From: Bin87 sp034423115
GTDB lineage: Bacteria; Chloroflexota; Dehalococcoidia; Lucifugimonadales; UBA3495
Direction: 5' to 3'
Assembly: GCA_034423115.1 (NCBI GenBank)
Contig: DAOUJD010000033.1
Location: forward strand, 1 to 64,000
DNA length: 64,000 nucleotides
The notes under the pieces were generated by a model. The model saw only the letters and a program-made list of their open reading frames with translations, ran no database searches and was not told the DNA's origin. The position numbers and the translations under genes are program-made. Positions 1 through 8,837 of this stretch are shown here, in pieces. Positions within the stretch are counted from its first letter, which is position 1. The number at the start of each line of letters is the position of its first letter.

Positions 1-1785
1 GGCTGGCACGGCGTTACGTCCGTAGCGTTGGGCAACTGCGGGTTCGGCTTTGCGCCGTCGCGGGTGGAGGACCAGGACCGGGCGATGCTCAGCATGACCC
101 GCAACGAGGCCATCCCCTACGACGCCATGAAGGAGGGGATGCCGTGGAACTGGGTGACCTTCCCCGACTTCATGGAAAGCCTCAGCAACACTCCCAAGGG
201 GGTGAACTGCCTGACCTACGTGCCGCTGACGCCCCTGTACGCCTGGGTAATGGGTTGGGACGAGGCCAAGAATCGCCGCCCTACTGAGGACGAGCTACAG
301 GAAATGGTGCGGCTGATCCATGAAGCCATGGACGCCGGCGCTTGTGGCTGGTCGGCCCAGGTGCTGGGTGTGAACTCGGTGCAGCGTGACTACGACGGCA
401 CGCCGATGATCACCGACCTGCTCTCAGAGCACGAGGTGTTGACCTTTGCGAAGGTTTTGGCCGACCGGGACGAGGGATTCATCGAGTTGGCCTACCAGGA
501 GACCGGCGAGGAAGGCCGTCCCCTGGGCGAAGGGGCTCGCGTGTTCTTCGAAAAGGTAGCCGAGGTGTCGGGCCGACCCGTGTTGTACCAGACGGTATCC
601 CCTAACTCCGTCCACCCCGAACAGCATCGAGAGCGCATCCGCTGGCTGGAAAGCTGCGCCGAGCGCGGCCTGCGGGTTTACGGACAGGGCAATACTCGCC
701 GCGGAGGGTTCGAACTCACCTTCGAGGACTGGAACCTGTTCGATGACACCCCCATGTGGCGCGAGGTCACCCTGGGCGACAAGGCCACCAGGAAGTCCAA
801 GATGTCGGACCCGGAGATGCGCCGGAAGCTGAAGGAAGAATGGGACTCGGGCCGCCGTCCCACCCAGGTCACTCCCGGCTCCGTGGGCAGCCTCCAGGTG
901 ATGACCCGCAAGGTGAAGATTGACATCGGGGCCGAGACCGACTTCACCCGGATGCCGGCCAAGGTCAACGTCAACGGCGCAGACTACTTCTTGGTCAACA
1001 CCCGCGACGGCTACAAGCTGCTGTCGGTGGTTTGCCCCCACCAGGGCGGTTGCGTGGACGATGACGGGGACAAGTTCGTCTGCGATACGCACGGCTACGA
1101 GTACGAGCACGACGGCGGACGCTGCATCACCAACGGCGAGCTGCGTCTGAAGTCCTTCGTGGTCAACGTGGTCGATGGGCGAATGATCGCTCTGGCGCCG
1201 GACGAGACGGAGGCCTCCAGCCCACAGGCCGGCCTGACCGTTCAGCAAATCGCCGACGAGCAGGGCAAGCACGTTATCGACGCGTTGCTGGACATGTGCG
1301 TGGAGGACGACCTGGCGACTGAGTTCTACGCCGACACGCAGGGGCGCGACGTGGCGCAGTTCACGGCGGAGGTGCTGGACTCCAACCACGTTGTCGCGGG
1401 CGTTTCCGACGGTGGCGCGCACGTCAAGTTCCTGACCGCCGGCATCTACCCGACGGACATGCTGGCCTGGCTGGTGCGGGACGAGAAGGTAATCACGCTG
1501 GAGGATGCCCACTTCAAGCTATCGTACCTGCCGGCCCACTTCGGCGGGTTCCAGGACCGGGGCGCGCTGCGTGAGGGCTCACCGGCGGACATGGTCATAT
1601 ACGACCTGGATAGGCTGGAAGTGCTGCCCTCCGAGGTGGCCGAGGACCTGCCCGGCGGCGAGTGGCGTCGCATCCAGAAGGCGAAGGGCTACCGCTGGAC
1701 GCTGGTGAACGGCGAAATCACCTTCGAGGACGGCGAGCCCACCGGCGCAATGCCCGGGCTCCTGCTGCGGAACGGACGGGGGTAG
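1..1785 (+). CDS. N-acyl-D-amino-acid deacylase-like amidohydrolase with inserted Rieske domain (5' truncated)
   Basis: The frame is open from base 1, so the N-terminus and the first metal-binding HxH lie outside the window. GVTSVALGNCGFGFAP near the start, and VSDGGAH, DRGALREGSPADMVIYD and DLPGGEWRR near the end, are hallmarks of the D-aminoacylase branch of amidohydrolase family 3, which cleaves N-acyl or amide bonds using metal. Between about residues 304 and 398 lies a Rieske-type [2Fe-2S] domain with ligands C345-P-H347 and C361-x2-H364 (counted from base 1). After it the deacylase fold resumes at GLTVQQIAD. A cluster in this position is not usual in the family. It may serve electron transfer, redox sensing or structure. 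The family call is firm; the substrate is unknown. Confidence 0.88.
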   Translation, partial: GWHGVTSVALGNCGFGFAPSRVEDQDRAMLSMTRNEAIPYDAMKEGMPWNWVTFPDFMESLSNTPKGVNCLTYVPLTPLYAWVMGWDEAKNRRPTEDELQEMVRLIHEAMDAGACGWSAQVLGVNSVQRDYDGTPMITDLLSEHEVLTFAKVLADRDEGFIELAYQETGEEGRPLGEGARVFFEKVAEVSGRPVLYQTVSPNSVHPEQHRERIRWLESCAERGLRVYGQGNTRRGGFELTFEDWNLFDDTPMWREVTLGDKATRKSKMSDPEMRRKLKEEWDSGRRPTQVTPGSVGSLQVMTRKVKIDIGAETDFTRMPAKVNVNGADYFLVNTRDGYKLLSVVCPHQGGCVDDDGDKFVCDTHGYEYEHDGGRCITNGELRLKSFVVNVVDGRMIALAPDETEASSPQAGLTVQQIADEQGKHVIDALLDMCVEDDLATEFYADTQGRDVAQFTAEVLDSNHVVAGVSDGGAHVKFLTAGIYPTDMLAWLVRDEKVITLEDAHFKLSYLPAHFGGFQDRGALREGSPADMVIYDLDRLEVLPSEVAEDLPGGEWRRIQKAKGYRWTLVNGEITFEDGEPTGAMPGLLLRNGRG

Positions 1786-2112
1786 ACCCCCGCGAACGGA
1801 GAAGGGGCGGACGATCATCTGCCCCATCTCCATGATGGGCACACGGCGCGGATTGAACCGAGAGCCTATCCCACAACAATAGGATAGGCTCTCGGTCGCG
1901 GCGTCACTCGATTGTCGCATCGCCCACGGTACCAGCTTTTATCCGGAGCGATTATAAAGTCTCCGTCCGCTCGTGGTGAGCCCGCCACAGGACCGCCTCT
2001 GGCGGTTCGAACCATGAGCGGACTACCTCACCCCATGTCGATAATGGACTTCCCCTCTCGGTTGCAGGCGGCCAATGCATTGCCGTCCGACTCGGAAATT
2101 CTTGCGACTCTG
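1786..2112. other. Intergenic: hairpin plus one REP-like palindrome
   Basis: This stretch holds an imperfect palindrome GGGGCGGAC..TGCCCC at 1804-1826, the 15-bp hairpin at 1857-1896, and a variant of the GAGCCTGTCGAA repeat family at 1966-2022 (a GTCCGCTCGTGGT arm facing CCATGAGCGGAC). I see no credible coding frame. Confidence 0.6.
1857..1896. terminator. 15-bp perfect hairpin after the amidohydrolase
   Basis: The arms ACCGAGAGCCTATCC (1857-1871) and its exact complement (1882-1896) enclose a 10-base loop. It lies about 70 bases after the stop codon of the upstream gene. No T-run follows, so it may protect the 3' end or act as a factor-assisted terminator rather than a classical intrinsic one. 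Confidence 0.5.
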
Positions 2113-3447
2113 CTACGGCTTGGTGCCGACGGCGCAGTGGAACGGCGTTGAGATGAAGAAGGTGCCGTCGGTTTCCGCCTGCTCAACGGCGGCGCGCCAC
2201 TGGGCCGCTTCATCAGCGTTCAAAGTGGGCAGGATGCCGCCTTGCAGGAACCGCAGGCGGATCGGTTCCGAAAAGGTGCTGATGAACGGGAACATCCTGG
2301 TGTTCTCCAACCCTAGGCCGGCAAAACGGGTGTAGAGGGAAGAATCGTCGCAGCCGTCGGGATGGCCGGGGTCGTCCACCCACGGAGGCGATTCAATCCT
2401 GGTCTTGAGAGCCGGAGGCAACGGCAGGTTGACCCACCGATTCATGTCGTGGGCATGGCCCAACACGGCGATCCGCCCGCCCGGCTTGGCGACTCGCACC
2501 ATTTCGGGCAGCATTCGGTCCGCGTTGACGCGCTGGATCACGGTGCTGGAGAAAACGACGTCCATGCTGCTGTCGTCGAACGGCAGGGACTCGGCGCTGC
2601 CCTCTCTGAAGCTGACCACGTCCTCCATGCCGTCGCGCCGTGCGATTTCCGCCGCCTCGCGCAGGAAGAAGGCGTTGACATCCACGCCGGCGACGGGGTT
2701 GGCGTTGTCCATCTGCCGCGCCATCCACCGGCATAATACGCCGGTACCGCAGCCGACCTCCAGAACGCTCTCGCCGGGCTGGATTGCCGCAGCGGCGATC
2801 AGACTGCCCACGGCGGACAGGTAACCTGGCGTGCGGCCCCGGGATTCCAGGCTGGCGACCATGCCCAACGCCGGGCCGGTCAGGGTCACCACGCAGTGCC
2901 GTTCGCTCAAAGCCGCGCCGATGGGGTCCCACTGGGATGGGCCCGCGCCCAGGGGCAGCAGGACCAGCGGCGGGCCGGAGCCGGCGACCTTGAAAAAGAC
3001 GCCGTCGATCTCGCCTTCCTGCGCCGGAGGGGAAATCGCCGCAGGGCCATCCTGCGCATCGACCCGGCCCAGGAAGTCCAGCATCGATCCGGCTACACCA
3101 TCGCCGCGCTCGGCTGCGATGTCGGCGTAGTTGTTCGGGTACTGGTAATCGGAGAGGGTGACCTTCGAGGCAGACGGCAAGCCGGCCATGTTGCGGTTTA
3201 TGGTCTCAGTTGCTCCACCCCGGTCGGCATTGAACACCAACAGCCGCTCGCCCAAGGATGACAGCGCCGACGAGTCGAACCCCAGGGGACACACCAGGGT
3301 CAACGAGGCTACGGCATCTGAGAATCCGGACGCCATTCCGTACCAGTCGTTCAGGTTTCGAGAGGCGAAGTGGGCTCGTTGGATGCCCAGATGCCGCATC
3401 ACGCTTACGATTCTTTCTTCCACGGGAGTGTCGATCTGCGTTGCCAT
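2113..3447 (-). CDS. Alpha/beta-hydrolase-like domain fused to SAM-dependent methyltransferase
   Basis: The start is the ATG at 3447, placed by GGAGGGAG just upstream. The C-terminal half is a class I methyltransferase of the Methyltransf_11 type: VLEVGCGTG binds S-adenosylmethionine, and ARRDGMEDVVSFREGSAESLPFDDSSMD and VAKPGGRIAVLGH are the usual later motifs. The first 200 or so residues resemble pieces of an alpha/beta hydrolase in unusual order. A segment like the later part of the core comes first; GSGPPLVLLPLGAGPSQWDPIGAALSE, like the family's beginning, follows. No G-x-S-x-G nucleophile elbow is visible, so this half is probably not a working hydrolase. The methyl acceptor is unknown. 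Confidence 0.75.
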   Translation of the reverse strand: MATQIDTPVEERIVSVMRHLGIQRAHFASRNLNDWYGMASGFSDAVASLTLVCPLGFDSSALSSLGERLLVFNADRGGATETINRNMAGLPSASKVTLSDYQYPNNYADIAAERGDGVAGSMLDFLGRVDAQDGPAAISPPAQEGEIDGVFFKVAGSGPPLVLLPLGAGPSQWDPIGAALSERHCVVTLTGPALGMVASLESRGRTPGYLSAVGSLIAAAAIQPGESVLEVGCGTGVLCRWMARQMDNANPVAGVDVNAFFLREAAEIARRDGMEDVVSFREGSAESLPFDDSSMDVVFSSTVIQRVNADRMLPEMVRVAKPGGRIAVLGHAHDMNRWVNLPLPPALKTRIESPPWVDDPGHPDGCDDSSLYTRFAGLGLENTRMFPFISTFSEPIRLRFLQGGILPTLNADEAAQWRAAVEQAETDGTFFISTPFHCAVGTKP

Positions 3448-3573
3448 GTTGCTCCCTCCTGGTACTGCTTGGTGGTTCGCTACGTCCGCGCTGCCCTCCC
3501 ACACTGGCGGTAGGGAGCAAGACACCTATGCCGGCCATACTAGCACCACCGCACGGCACACAGGAGTGGTGGC

Positions 3574-3781
3574 GCCGCGACACCAGGGCTTTTCCAAAAT
3601 CGGCACACGTCCCGCTCATGGTGCGGCACGCCCCAAGGTTCGCCTCTGGAGAATCCGCCTCTGGCGGGAGCCTGTCGAACCACGAGCGCGTCCTTCGACC
3701 CGCCACAGGCGGACCTACGGCAGCTCAGGACGAGCGGATGAAAGTCAATCGCACAACTTTGGAAATGGCCTGCCGCGACAC
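3574..3781. mobile_element. MITE-like element, copy A, with 10-bp direct repeats
   Basis: The element (3584-3771) starts AGGGCTTTTCCAAAAT and ends with the near-complement ACTTTGGAAATGGCCT. It is flanked by the identical 10-mer GCCGCGACAC at 3574-3583 and 3772-3781, as expected for a target-site duplication. Inside are diverged GAGCCTGTCGAA and TCAGGACGAGCGG palindrome units. No transposase is encoded. It occupies most of the 362-base gap between two minus-strand genes. Confidence 0.75.
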
Positions 3782-3809
3782 GCCCAATCGGGGCAAGAGC
3801 GGTCAGAGG

Positions 3810-4670
3810 TTATTCAGCCGTCGCTCGCTGGACGAACTCGTGGGCGGCCGCGTAGTTCCTGGCACCGCTGCGCCGGATGGGCGGGACGACGTAGCAGTCC
3901 TCGACGCCGGCCGCGCGCAAACCCTCCCACACCTCAAGGGCGATATCGACGCCGGAGCGGCCGTTGGCCAGGTCGTCGGCGACCCATTGGGGCACGCTGG
4001 CGAAGGAAACGCCGTCCGGCTCCATGAGACCGACGCCGTAGAAAACAGGGGTGGTCAATGGGCTGCCTGCGACGTGGGCGTAAGCATCGGCGAATCGTGC
4101 CACGTCAGCGGGATCGAACACCGGCTGGGTGATGAGGAAGTGCGCTCCGGCCTGCACCTTGCGAACAGCCAGTTGCGCCTCAGGGTCGATGCCGCGACCG
4201 AGGTCCACGGTGGCGCCGATGCAGAAATCGGTGGGGGCCCGCAACGAGCGTCCGCGATAGTCGATGCCCTGGTTCAGGTTGGAGACGGCGGCGATGAGTT
4301 CGGTGGCCCGCAAGTCGTTGACCGGCGAAGCCAAGTCCTGTTGGCCGAGGGGATCGCCGGCGACCACGATTACGTTCTCTAAACCGAGAGCTTGGGCACC
4401 CAGGAGCAGCGATTCCAGCGCCAGGCGGTTCATGTCCCGCGTGGCGAGGGTAAAAATCGGGTCGGCGTGGTGGCGGTCGCGCAGCACTGCGGCGGTGGCT
4501 ACCGAGTTGACGCGCACGGCGCGGCCCGGATTGTATGCCGCCGATACGAACTGGACGTTGTCGGGCGGAGACGTAATGTCTTGAGGGCGACCGGAGCGTG
4601 GCGGCGAATAGTCGCAGATGAAGCAGGTACAGCCGGTAACCGCGTTACGGAGGTCGACTACCTTCGCCAT
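3810..4670 (-). CDS. metF: Methylenetetrahydrofolate reductase family protein (MetF-like)
   Basis: The 286-residue protein has the TIM-barrel pattern of FAD-dependent 5,10-methylenetetrahydrofolate reductases, which supply methyl-THF: VNSVATAAVLRDRH.., an early barrel segment, then LGLENVIVVAGDP, FCIGATVDLGR and the characteristic AGAHFLITQPVFDP. It lies 46 bases downstream of the MqnA-like gene on the same strand, so the two are probably co-transcribed. The N-terminus is shorter than in Escherichia coli MetF, as in many Chloroflexota and archaeal forms, whose electron donor differs. The family call is good; the physiological donor is not visible. Confidence 0.82.
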   Translation of the reverse strand: MAKVVDLRNAVTGCTCFICDYSPPRSGRPQDITSPPDNVQFVSAAYNPGRAVRVNSVATAAVLRDRHHADPIFTLATRDMNRLALESLLLGAQALGLENVIVVAGDPLGQQDLASPVNDLRATELIAAVSNLNQGIDYRGRSLRAPTDFCIGATVDLGRGIDPEAQLAVRKVQAGAHFLITQPVFDPADVARFADAYAHVAGSPLTTPVFYGVGLMEPDGVSFASVPQWVADDLANGRSGVDIALEVWEGLRAAGVEDCYVVPPIRRSGARNYAAAHEFVQRATAE

Positions 4671-4716
4671 TGGTCAATACCGCCTGCGATGGCCGGTGTT
4701 GGATGGTTTACGTCGG

Positions 4717-5487
4717 CTAGCCGTCCAGTTCTTCCAGGTACTCCCGGAAGCGGACGATGGCCTGCTGCTCCGACCTGCCCACGTAGTACCGGATTCCCTG
4801 GACGTATTCCACCACGTCGCGGGGGAGCATGAGCAGTTCGTCCCGAGGCTCGTTGAGGTGGTAAAGGCCGTCCACGCCCTCCTCTAGACCGACGTACAGC
4901 GAATCTTCCAGGGTGGCCTTCTCGCGAGCGTCCATATCCTTTCGCACGACCCACTGGCTGAATACGAAGGGCAGGTTGGTCCATTGGCTCCACTCGGTGC
5001 CCAGGTCGATACGATGAGCGAATCCGCGGGTGCCCCGGCGGCGACGCAGGGCGCGGTTGCCAATCAGCAGGAAAGCGTCGAAGGTCTCGTCAGGTCTGAT
5101 GACATCGCCCGGCCGGACCGCGAACTCACCGGGCTCCAGGTTGTACTTGCGACGCAAGAGCACTTCCAGCAGCCTGGCGGCAGTGACGTCCTCGTCGGAT
5201 ATCCCGATGGTTACGCCGCCCAACTCTTCCATAGGGTGCTGCGAATACAGCGAAACGCTGACCGCCCTGGCCTGGGTGGAAAAGCAGAATCCGCTGATTG
5301 GCTCGAAACGATCTTCGAGGCGAAACACGTCGGTGAGGTGGGCCGGACCTGCGTCCAGTTCTCCGTTGGCGAGAGCGTCGCCGAGCTGGCGGGGAGTGGT
5401 GAGGCGCAACTCGATGCCCCGTCGCTCCATGTCAAAGTAGAAAGGCTCGGATTCCAGGTACGGCACGCGGCCGACTTTGATGGGCAT
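4717..5487 (-). CDS. MqnA/MqnD-family (futalosine menaquinone pathway) periplasmic-binding-like protein
   Basis: The N-terminus IKVGRVPYLESEPFYFDMERRGIE and the segment GELDAGPAHLTDVFRLEDRFEPISGFCFS match the VitK2_biosynth family. MqnA (chorismate dehydratase) and MqnD belong to this family, and both have a two-lobed binding-protein fold. The ATG at 5487 was chosen because the conserved fold begins right after it; an alternative start at 5523 adds 12 residues. It heads a minus-strand pair with the MetF-like gene. Family-level similarity does not establish that it is the dehydratase itself, since no other mqn gene is present here. Confidence 0.7.
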   Translation of the reverse strand: MPIKVGRVPYLESEPFYFDMERRGIELRLTTPRQLGDALANGELDAGPAHLTDVFRLEDRFEPISGFCFSTQARAVSVSLYSQHPMEELGGVTIGISDEDVTAARLLEVLLRRKYNLEPGEFAVRPGDVIRPDETFDAFLLIGNRALRRRRGTRGFAHRIDLGTEWSQWTNLPFVFSQWVVRKDMDAREKATLEDSLYVGLEEGVDGLYHLNEPRDELLMLPRDVVEYVQGIRYYVGRSEQQAIVRFREYLEELDG

Positions 5488-5612
5488 GGTTTCGCCACCA
5501 CTGTTGGTTGGGATAATCGGCAACGACTCGCATCGCGCTGCACTATCCGAGGGAGCGTTGCGACGGTAAGATTGTAGGCCGGGCCGCGTTGACGGTCAAG
5601 AACGGAGCTGAT

Positions 5613-5957
5613 GTGGTCGGCGACCGAAATACCGCCTGGACGGTGGAAACCCTGAATGAGACGGTGGACGCCGAAATTGACGCACTACCCGACGATATGT
5701 ACGCCTATTTCATTCGTATCAGCGGTATGATTGCAGCCCGAGGTTTGCCGGCGATGCGTATGCCGCACGTGCGGCATTTGGAGGGTCCGCTCTGGGAAAT
5801 GCGCCTTCGCGGACGGGACGGCATATCACGCGCTATCTACGTATCAGCGCAACGCCGTCGGGTGGTTGTAGTGCGGGTATTTATCAAGAAAACCGAGGAG
5901 ACACCGCGTCGGGAAATCAGATTGGCATTGCAGCGAGCCAGGGAGATATCGCAGTGA
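5613..5957 (+). CDS. higB: HigB/Gp49-like RelE-superfamily toxin
   Basis: The start is taken as GTG 5613, because GGAG lies 6 bases upstream; a TTG at 5589 is the only longer option. The segments MRMPHVRHLEGPLWEMRLRG and YVSAQRRRVVVVRVFIKKTEETPRREI follow the Gp49/HigB pattern (ribosome-dependent mRNA interferases), with the basic C-terminal strand that usually carries catalytic residues. Its last 4 bases overlap the start of the HTH gene (GTGA), the toxin-first order typical of higBA. Confidence 0.85.
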   Translation: MVGDRNTAWTVETLNETVDAEIDALPDDMYAYFIRISGMIAARGLPAMRMPHVRHLEGPLWEMRLRGRDGISRAIYVSAQRRRVVVVRVFIKKTEETPRREIRLALQRAREISQ

Positions 5958-6301
5958 CGAAAGTAAGCAAGTTACATGAAAAAAGGTATCGTGAGAACGC
6001 CGAGTACCGGGCTGCATACGACGCGACAGAACCGCAGTACGAACTCATCAACGCTTTGCTGGATGCCCGCGCCTATGCCGGCATTGACCAGGACGAGTTG
6101 GCTGAGCGTATGGGCATTCACGTGACGGCAATCATGCGGCTGGAGGGCTGGAACAGCAACCCCTCGGTCAAGACCCTGCGCCGGGTGGCACAAGCTACGG
6201 GTACCAAACTAAAGATCAGCTTTGTACCTGATGAGAAAATCCCTTCGCCAGCGCCGGACGTATCCAAAACAACAGTACAGAGCAAGGAACTTGCGTCGTG
6301 A
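5954..6301 (+). CDS. higA: HigA-like XRE-family antitoxin/repressor
   Basis: This 115-residue protein carries a Cro/C1-type helix-turn-helix at about residues 35-85 (ARAYAGIDQDELAERMGIHVTAIMRLEG..NPSVKTLRRVAQATG). It begins in the GTGA overlap with the toxin gene and itself ends in a GTGA overlap with the following peptidase gene. It should neutralise the toxin and repress the operon, as known for HigA proteins. The DNA operator was not identified. Confidence 0.87.
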   Translation: MTKVSKLHEKRYRENAEYRAAYDATEPQYELINALLDARAYAGIDQDELAERMGIHVTAIMRLEGWNSNPSVKTLRRVAQATGTKLKISFVPDEKIPSPAPDVSKTTVQSKELAS

Positions 6302-7776
6302 AGAAAATGGCAGTAGTTGCGGTGGCGCTGATCGCGGTCCTGGGGTGCATTGTGGCGGCGATTCCCGCCGGCCAGGTTGCCGCCCAGGACACCGTTACCA
6401 TCAACGAGCATGGGGTTGAAAACCAGTTTCCGGACGGACTGAGGTTTTTTATAGTCGCCGAGGCTGCGAGTCCTATCGACGAAATTCGGGTGTACGTGCG
6501 GAAGTTGGGGCAGTCCAGCCGAACGGTGTACCGCGCGGTGGAGTTCGAACCGGGGAACTCGGTATCGGGAGAGGCCCTGTTTCAGAGCAAAACCTCCAAC
6601 GAGTACATCCCGACCGGCACCCGACTGGAATACCATTTCGACATCCGCACCGCCGACGGCGCGGATTTCCAGACCGAACCGGAAACCATCGTGTATCTAA
6701 ATGAAGGGCTCGAATGGGACGTAAAGTCATCGGGCTTGATCGACGTCTACTACTACGATTATGACCGGCTGTCGGAGGTTCGGGCCGACCTGGTGCTGCA
6801 GGTAGCAACGAAAACCTACGCATACATGGGCCCCATCCTTGGCGTGGAACTCACCGAGCCCATGAGCATCGTGGTGTATTCGAACTACTCTCACATGCGG
6901 GAGGCGCTGAATCCGTCTTCGCAGGTCGCAGCGCAGCAACTGAGGACGCTGGGCCGGGCCTATACCAACGAAAGGACGCTGCTGGTGGATGGCTCAGACG
7001 ACCCATACGTCGGAGACAACACCCTGACCACCGCGGCCCACGAATTCACGCACCTGCTGGTGGCCGACGCCGCCGGCAGCGCGTACTCGCAGGTCGATAT
7101 GTGGTTGAACGAAGGGTTGGCAGTGTATTCGGAACGGCAACCGGGCAACGAATTTGAGCGGTACATGCGAAACGCCATTTTCAACGACCGTGTGCCTCCG
7201 CTGGCCGGCCTGCGAACCTTCGCCGGCACGCCGCAGGAGACCCTGCGCGCCTACGGGCAGGGCCACGCCGTGGTCAAGTACATGCTGGCGGCCTACGATC
7301 CGAGCCTGATGCAGGAATTGTTCGCAACGCTCCGCACCACCTACAACTTTGAAAAGGCGCTGGTCGCCTCATACGGCGTGACGGTGCCGGAACTGGACAA
7401 CGAATGGCGGGAAAGCGTGGGCCTGGCTCCTCGGGACCTGTCCACGCCGCCTCCGCCTCCGTTGCAGGTGATACCCACGCGCGGGGCGCAACCGGCGGCC
7501 GAAGCCCCGGCGTCCACGGAGCCGGCGCCCACCGCAGCGGGTCAAGAATCGACCCGTCAACCGACGCCAACGGCGACCACGGCGCCGCAACCAACCTACA
7601 CGCCCGCGCCGCCCCCGACTCCGTCCGCGCCGGCCGGAGGGGGTTGTGGGGCAGCGCCGGCAGAGTCTGGCAATGTCCCATCCGAGATGGCATCCCTGGC
7701 TCTACTGGGTGTACCGGCGGGGTTGATCGCGCTGGCCGGCGCCCGCAGATTCAGGCGACGGGACGACGACTATTAA
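6298..7776 (+). CDS. Secreted, membrane-anchored MA-clan metallopeptidase
   Basis: An N-terminal signal peptide (KKMAVVAVALIAVLGCIVAAIPAGQVAAQ) is followed by a beta-rich domain. A gluzincin core comes next: HEFTH (H248, E249, H252) binds zinc, and E272 in WLNEGLAVY is the third ligand. A Pro/Thr-rich linker (about residues 385-445) precedes a hydrophobic segment and RRFRRRDDDY, so the catalytic domain is probably held on the outer face of the membrane. The GTG start overlaps the antitoxin stop by 4 bases. Coupling a peptidase to a higBA pair is unusual. The substrate is unknown. Confidence 0.83.
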   Translation: MKKMAVVAVALIAVLGCIVAAIPAGQVAAQDTVTINEHGVENQFPDGLRFFIVAEAASPIDEIRVYVRKLGQSSRTVYRAVEFEPGNSVSGEALFQSKTSNEYIPTGTRLEYHFDIRTADGADFQTEPETIVYLNEGLEWDVKSSGLIDVYYYDYDRLSEVRADLVLQVATKTYAYMGPILGVELTEPMSIVVYSNYSHMREALNPSSQVAAQQLRTLGRAYTNERTLLVDGSDDPYVGDNTLTTAAHEFTHLLVADAAGSAYSQVDMWLNEGLAVYSERQPGNEFERYMRNAIFNDRVPPLAGLRTFAGTPQETLRAYGQGHAVVKYMLAAYDPSLMQELFATLRTTYNFEKALVASYGVTVPELDNEWRESVGLAPRDLSTPPPPPLQVIPTRGAQPAAEAPASTEPAPTAAGQESTRQPTPTATTAPQPTYTPAPPPTPSAPAGGGCGAAPAESGNVPSEMASLALLGVPAGLIALAGARRFRRRDDDY

Positions 7777-7849
7777 TCTGCCCCAACACGTACAATGACA
7801 TGCACGCCATCGGCAGGCATGGTGGCGGCGACAATAACGGGAGGAACCC

Positions 7850-8827
7850 ATGCGCGCAGTCTGGTATGAGGAGAACGGGGACGCTTCAGTGCTGCAGGTC
7901 GGCGAGATGCCCGATCCCGAGCCGGGGCCGGGCGAGGTGCGCGTCCGCGTCGCAACCTCCGGCGTGAACCCGTCGGACTGGAAACGGCGTCAGAATGCCG
8001 GCCCGGGAACCGCATTTCCGCGCGTCATACCAAACCAGGACGGCGCCGGCGTGATTGACCGCGTGGGCGAACGCGTGCCTGAATCAAGGATCGGCGAGCG
8101 AGTGTGGCTCTACCAGTCCCAGTTCGGCCGGCCGTTCGGCACCGCCGCCGACTACACGGTGCAGCCGTCCAACCGGGCGGTGCGGATGCCCGACAACGTG
8201 GATTTTGCGCTGGCCGCAGGGCTTGGGGTGCCGGCGCTGACGGCGCACCGCTGCGTGTTCGCGGACGGCCCGGTGACGGGCAAGACGGTGCTGGTTCCCG
8301 GCGGCGCGGGGGCCGTGGGCAACATGGCGTTGCAGATGGCCCGGGTCGGCGGCGCGGCCAACATCATCAGCACGGTGAGCGGGGACGCCAAGGCCGAGAT
8401 CGCACGGCAGGCGGGAGCGCACCACACCGTGAACTACCGCACCGAGGACACGGCGGCGCGCATCCTGGAGATCACCAACGGCGAAGGTGTGGACCTGATC
8501 GTAGAGGTGGACTACTCAGGCAACTTTGCCGTGAGCCAACGGATCATCAAGCGGAGCGGAACGATCACAATCTACGCGGCAGGCGACGGCCCGGCGCCGC
8601 CGTTCCAGTTTCCCGTGAGCAACGTAAACGTGCGCCACGTGCTGGTTTACGACATGCCGGAGGAGGCCAAGACCACTGGGGTGGATGACACCAACCGGTG
8701 GCTGGCGTCAGGGGACCTGGAGGGAATGGACGGGCCGCATTTCCCGCTGGAGGACACGGCCGGCGCGCACGAGGCGGTGCGAGCGGCCACGGTGGGCAAG
8801 GTAGTTATAGACGTAAGCGACGGGTAA
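7850..8827 (+). CDS. NADPH:quinone reductase-like, MDR-family oxidoreductase
   Basis: GGGAGG precedes ATG 7850. The 325-residue protein has the GroES-like start (MRAVWYEENGDASVLQVGEMPDPEPGPGEVRV.., SGVNPSDWKRR) and a nucleotide-binding core with VLVPGGAGAVGNMALQMAR. No structural zinc cysteines are present, which fits the zinc-free quinone oxidoreductase branch of the medium-chain dehydrogenases. Probable activity is NADPH-dependent reduction of quinones or enones. It ends 10 bases before the convergent Abi_2 gene. Confidence 0.88.
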   Translation: MRAVWYEENGDASVLQVGEMPDPEPGPGEVRVRVATSGVNPSDWKRRQNAGPGTAFPRVIPNQDGAGVIDRVGERVPESRIGERVWLYQSQFGRPFGTAADYTVQPSNRAVRMPDNVDFALAAGLGVPALTAHRCVFADGPVTGKTVLVPGGAGAVGNMALQMARVGGAANIISTVSGDAKAEIARQAGAHHTVNYRTEDTAARILEITNGEGVDLIVEVDYSGNFAVSQRIIKRSGTITIYAAGDGPAPPFQFPVSNVNVRHVLVYDMPEEAKTTGVDDTNRWLASGDLEGMDGPHFPLEDTAGAHEAVRAATVGKVVIDVSDG

Positions 8828-8837
8828 GTCGGTCGGC

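Noticed and set aside
424..1512. Long minus-strand frame opposite the amidohydrolase
   Set aside because: It mirrors a strongly family-matched gene and has no domain; it reflects high GC codon use.
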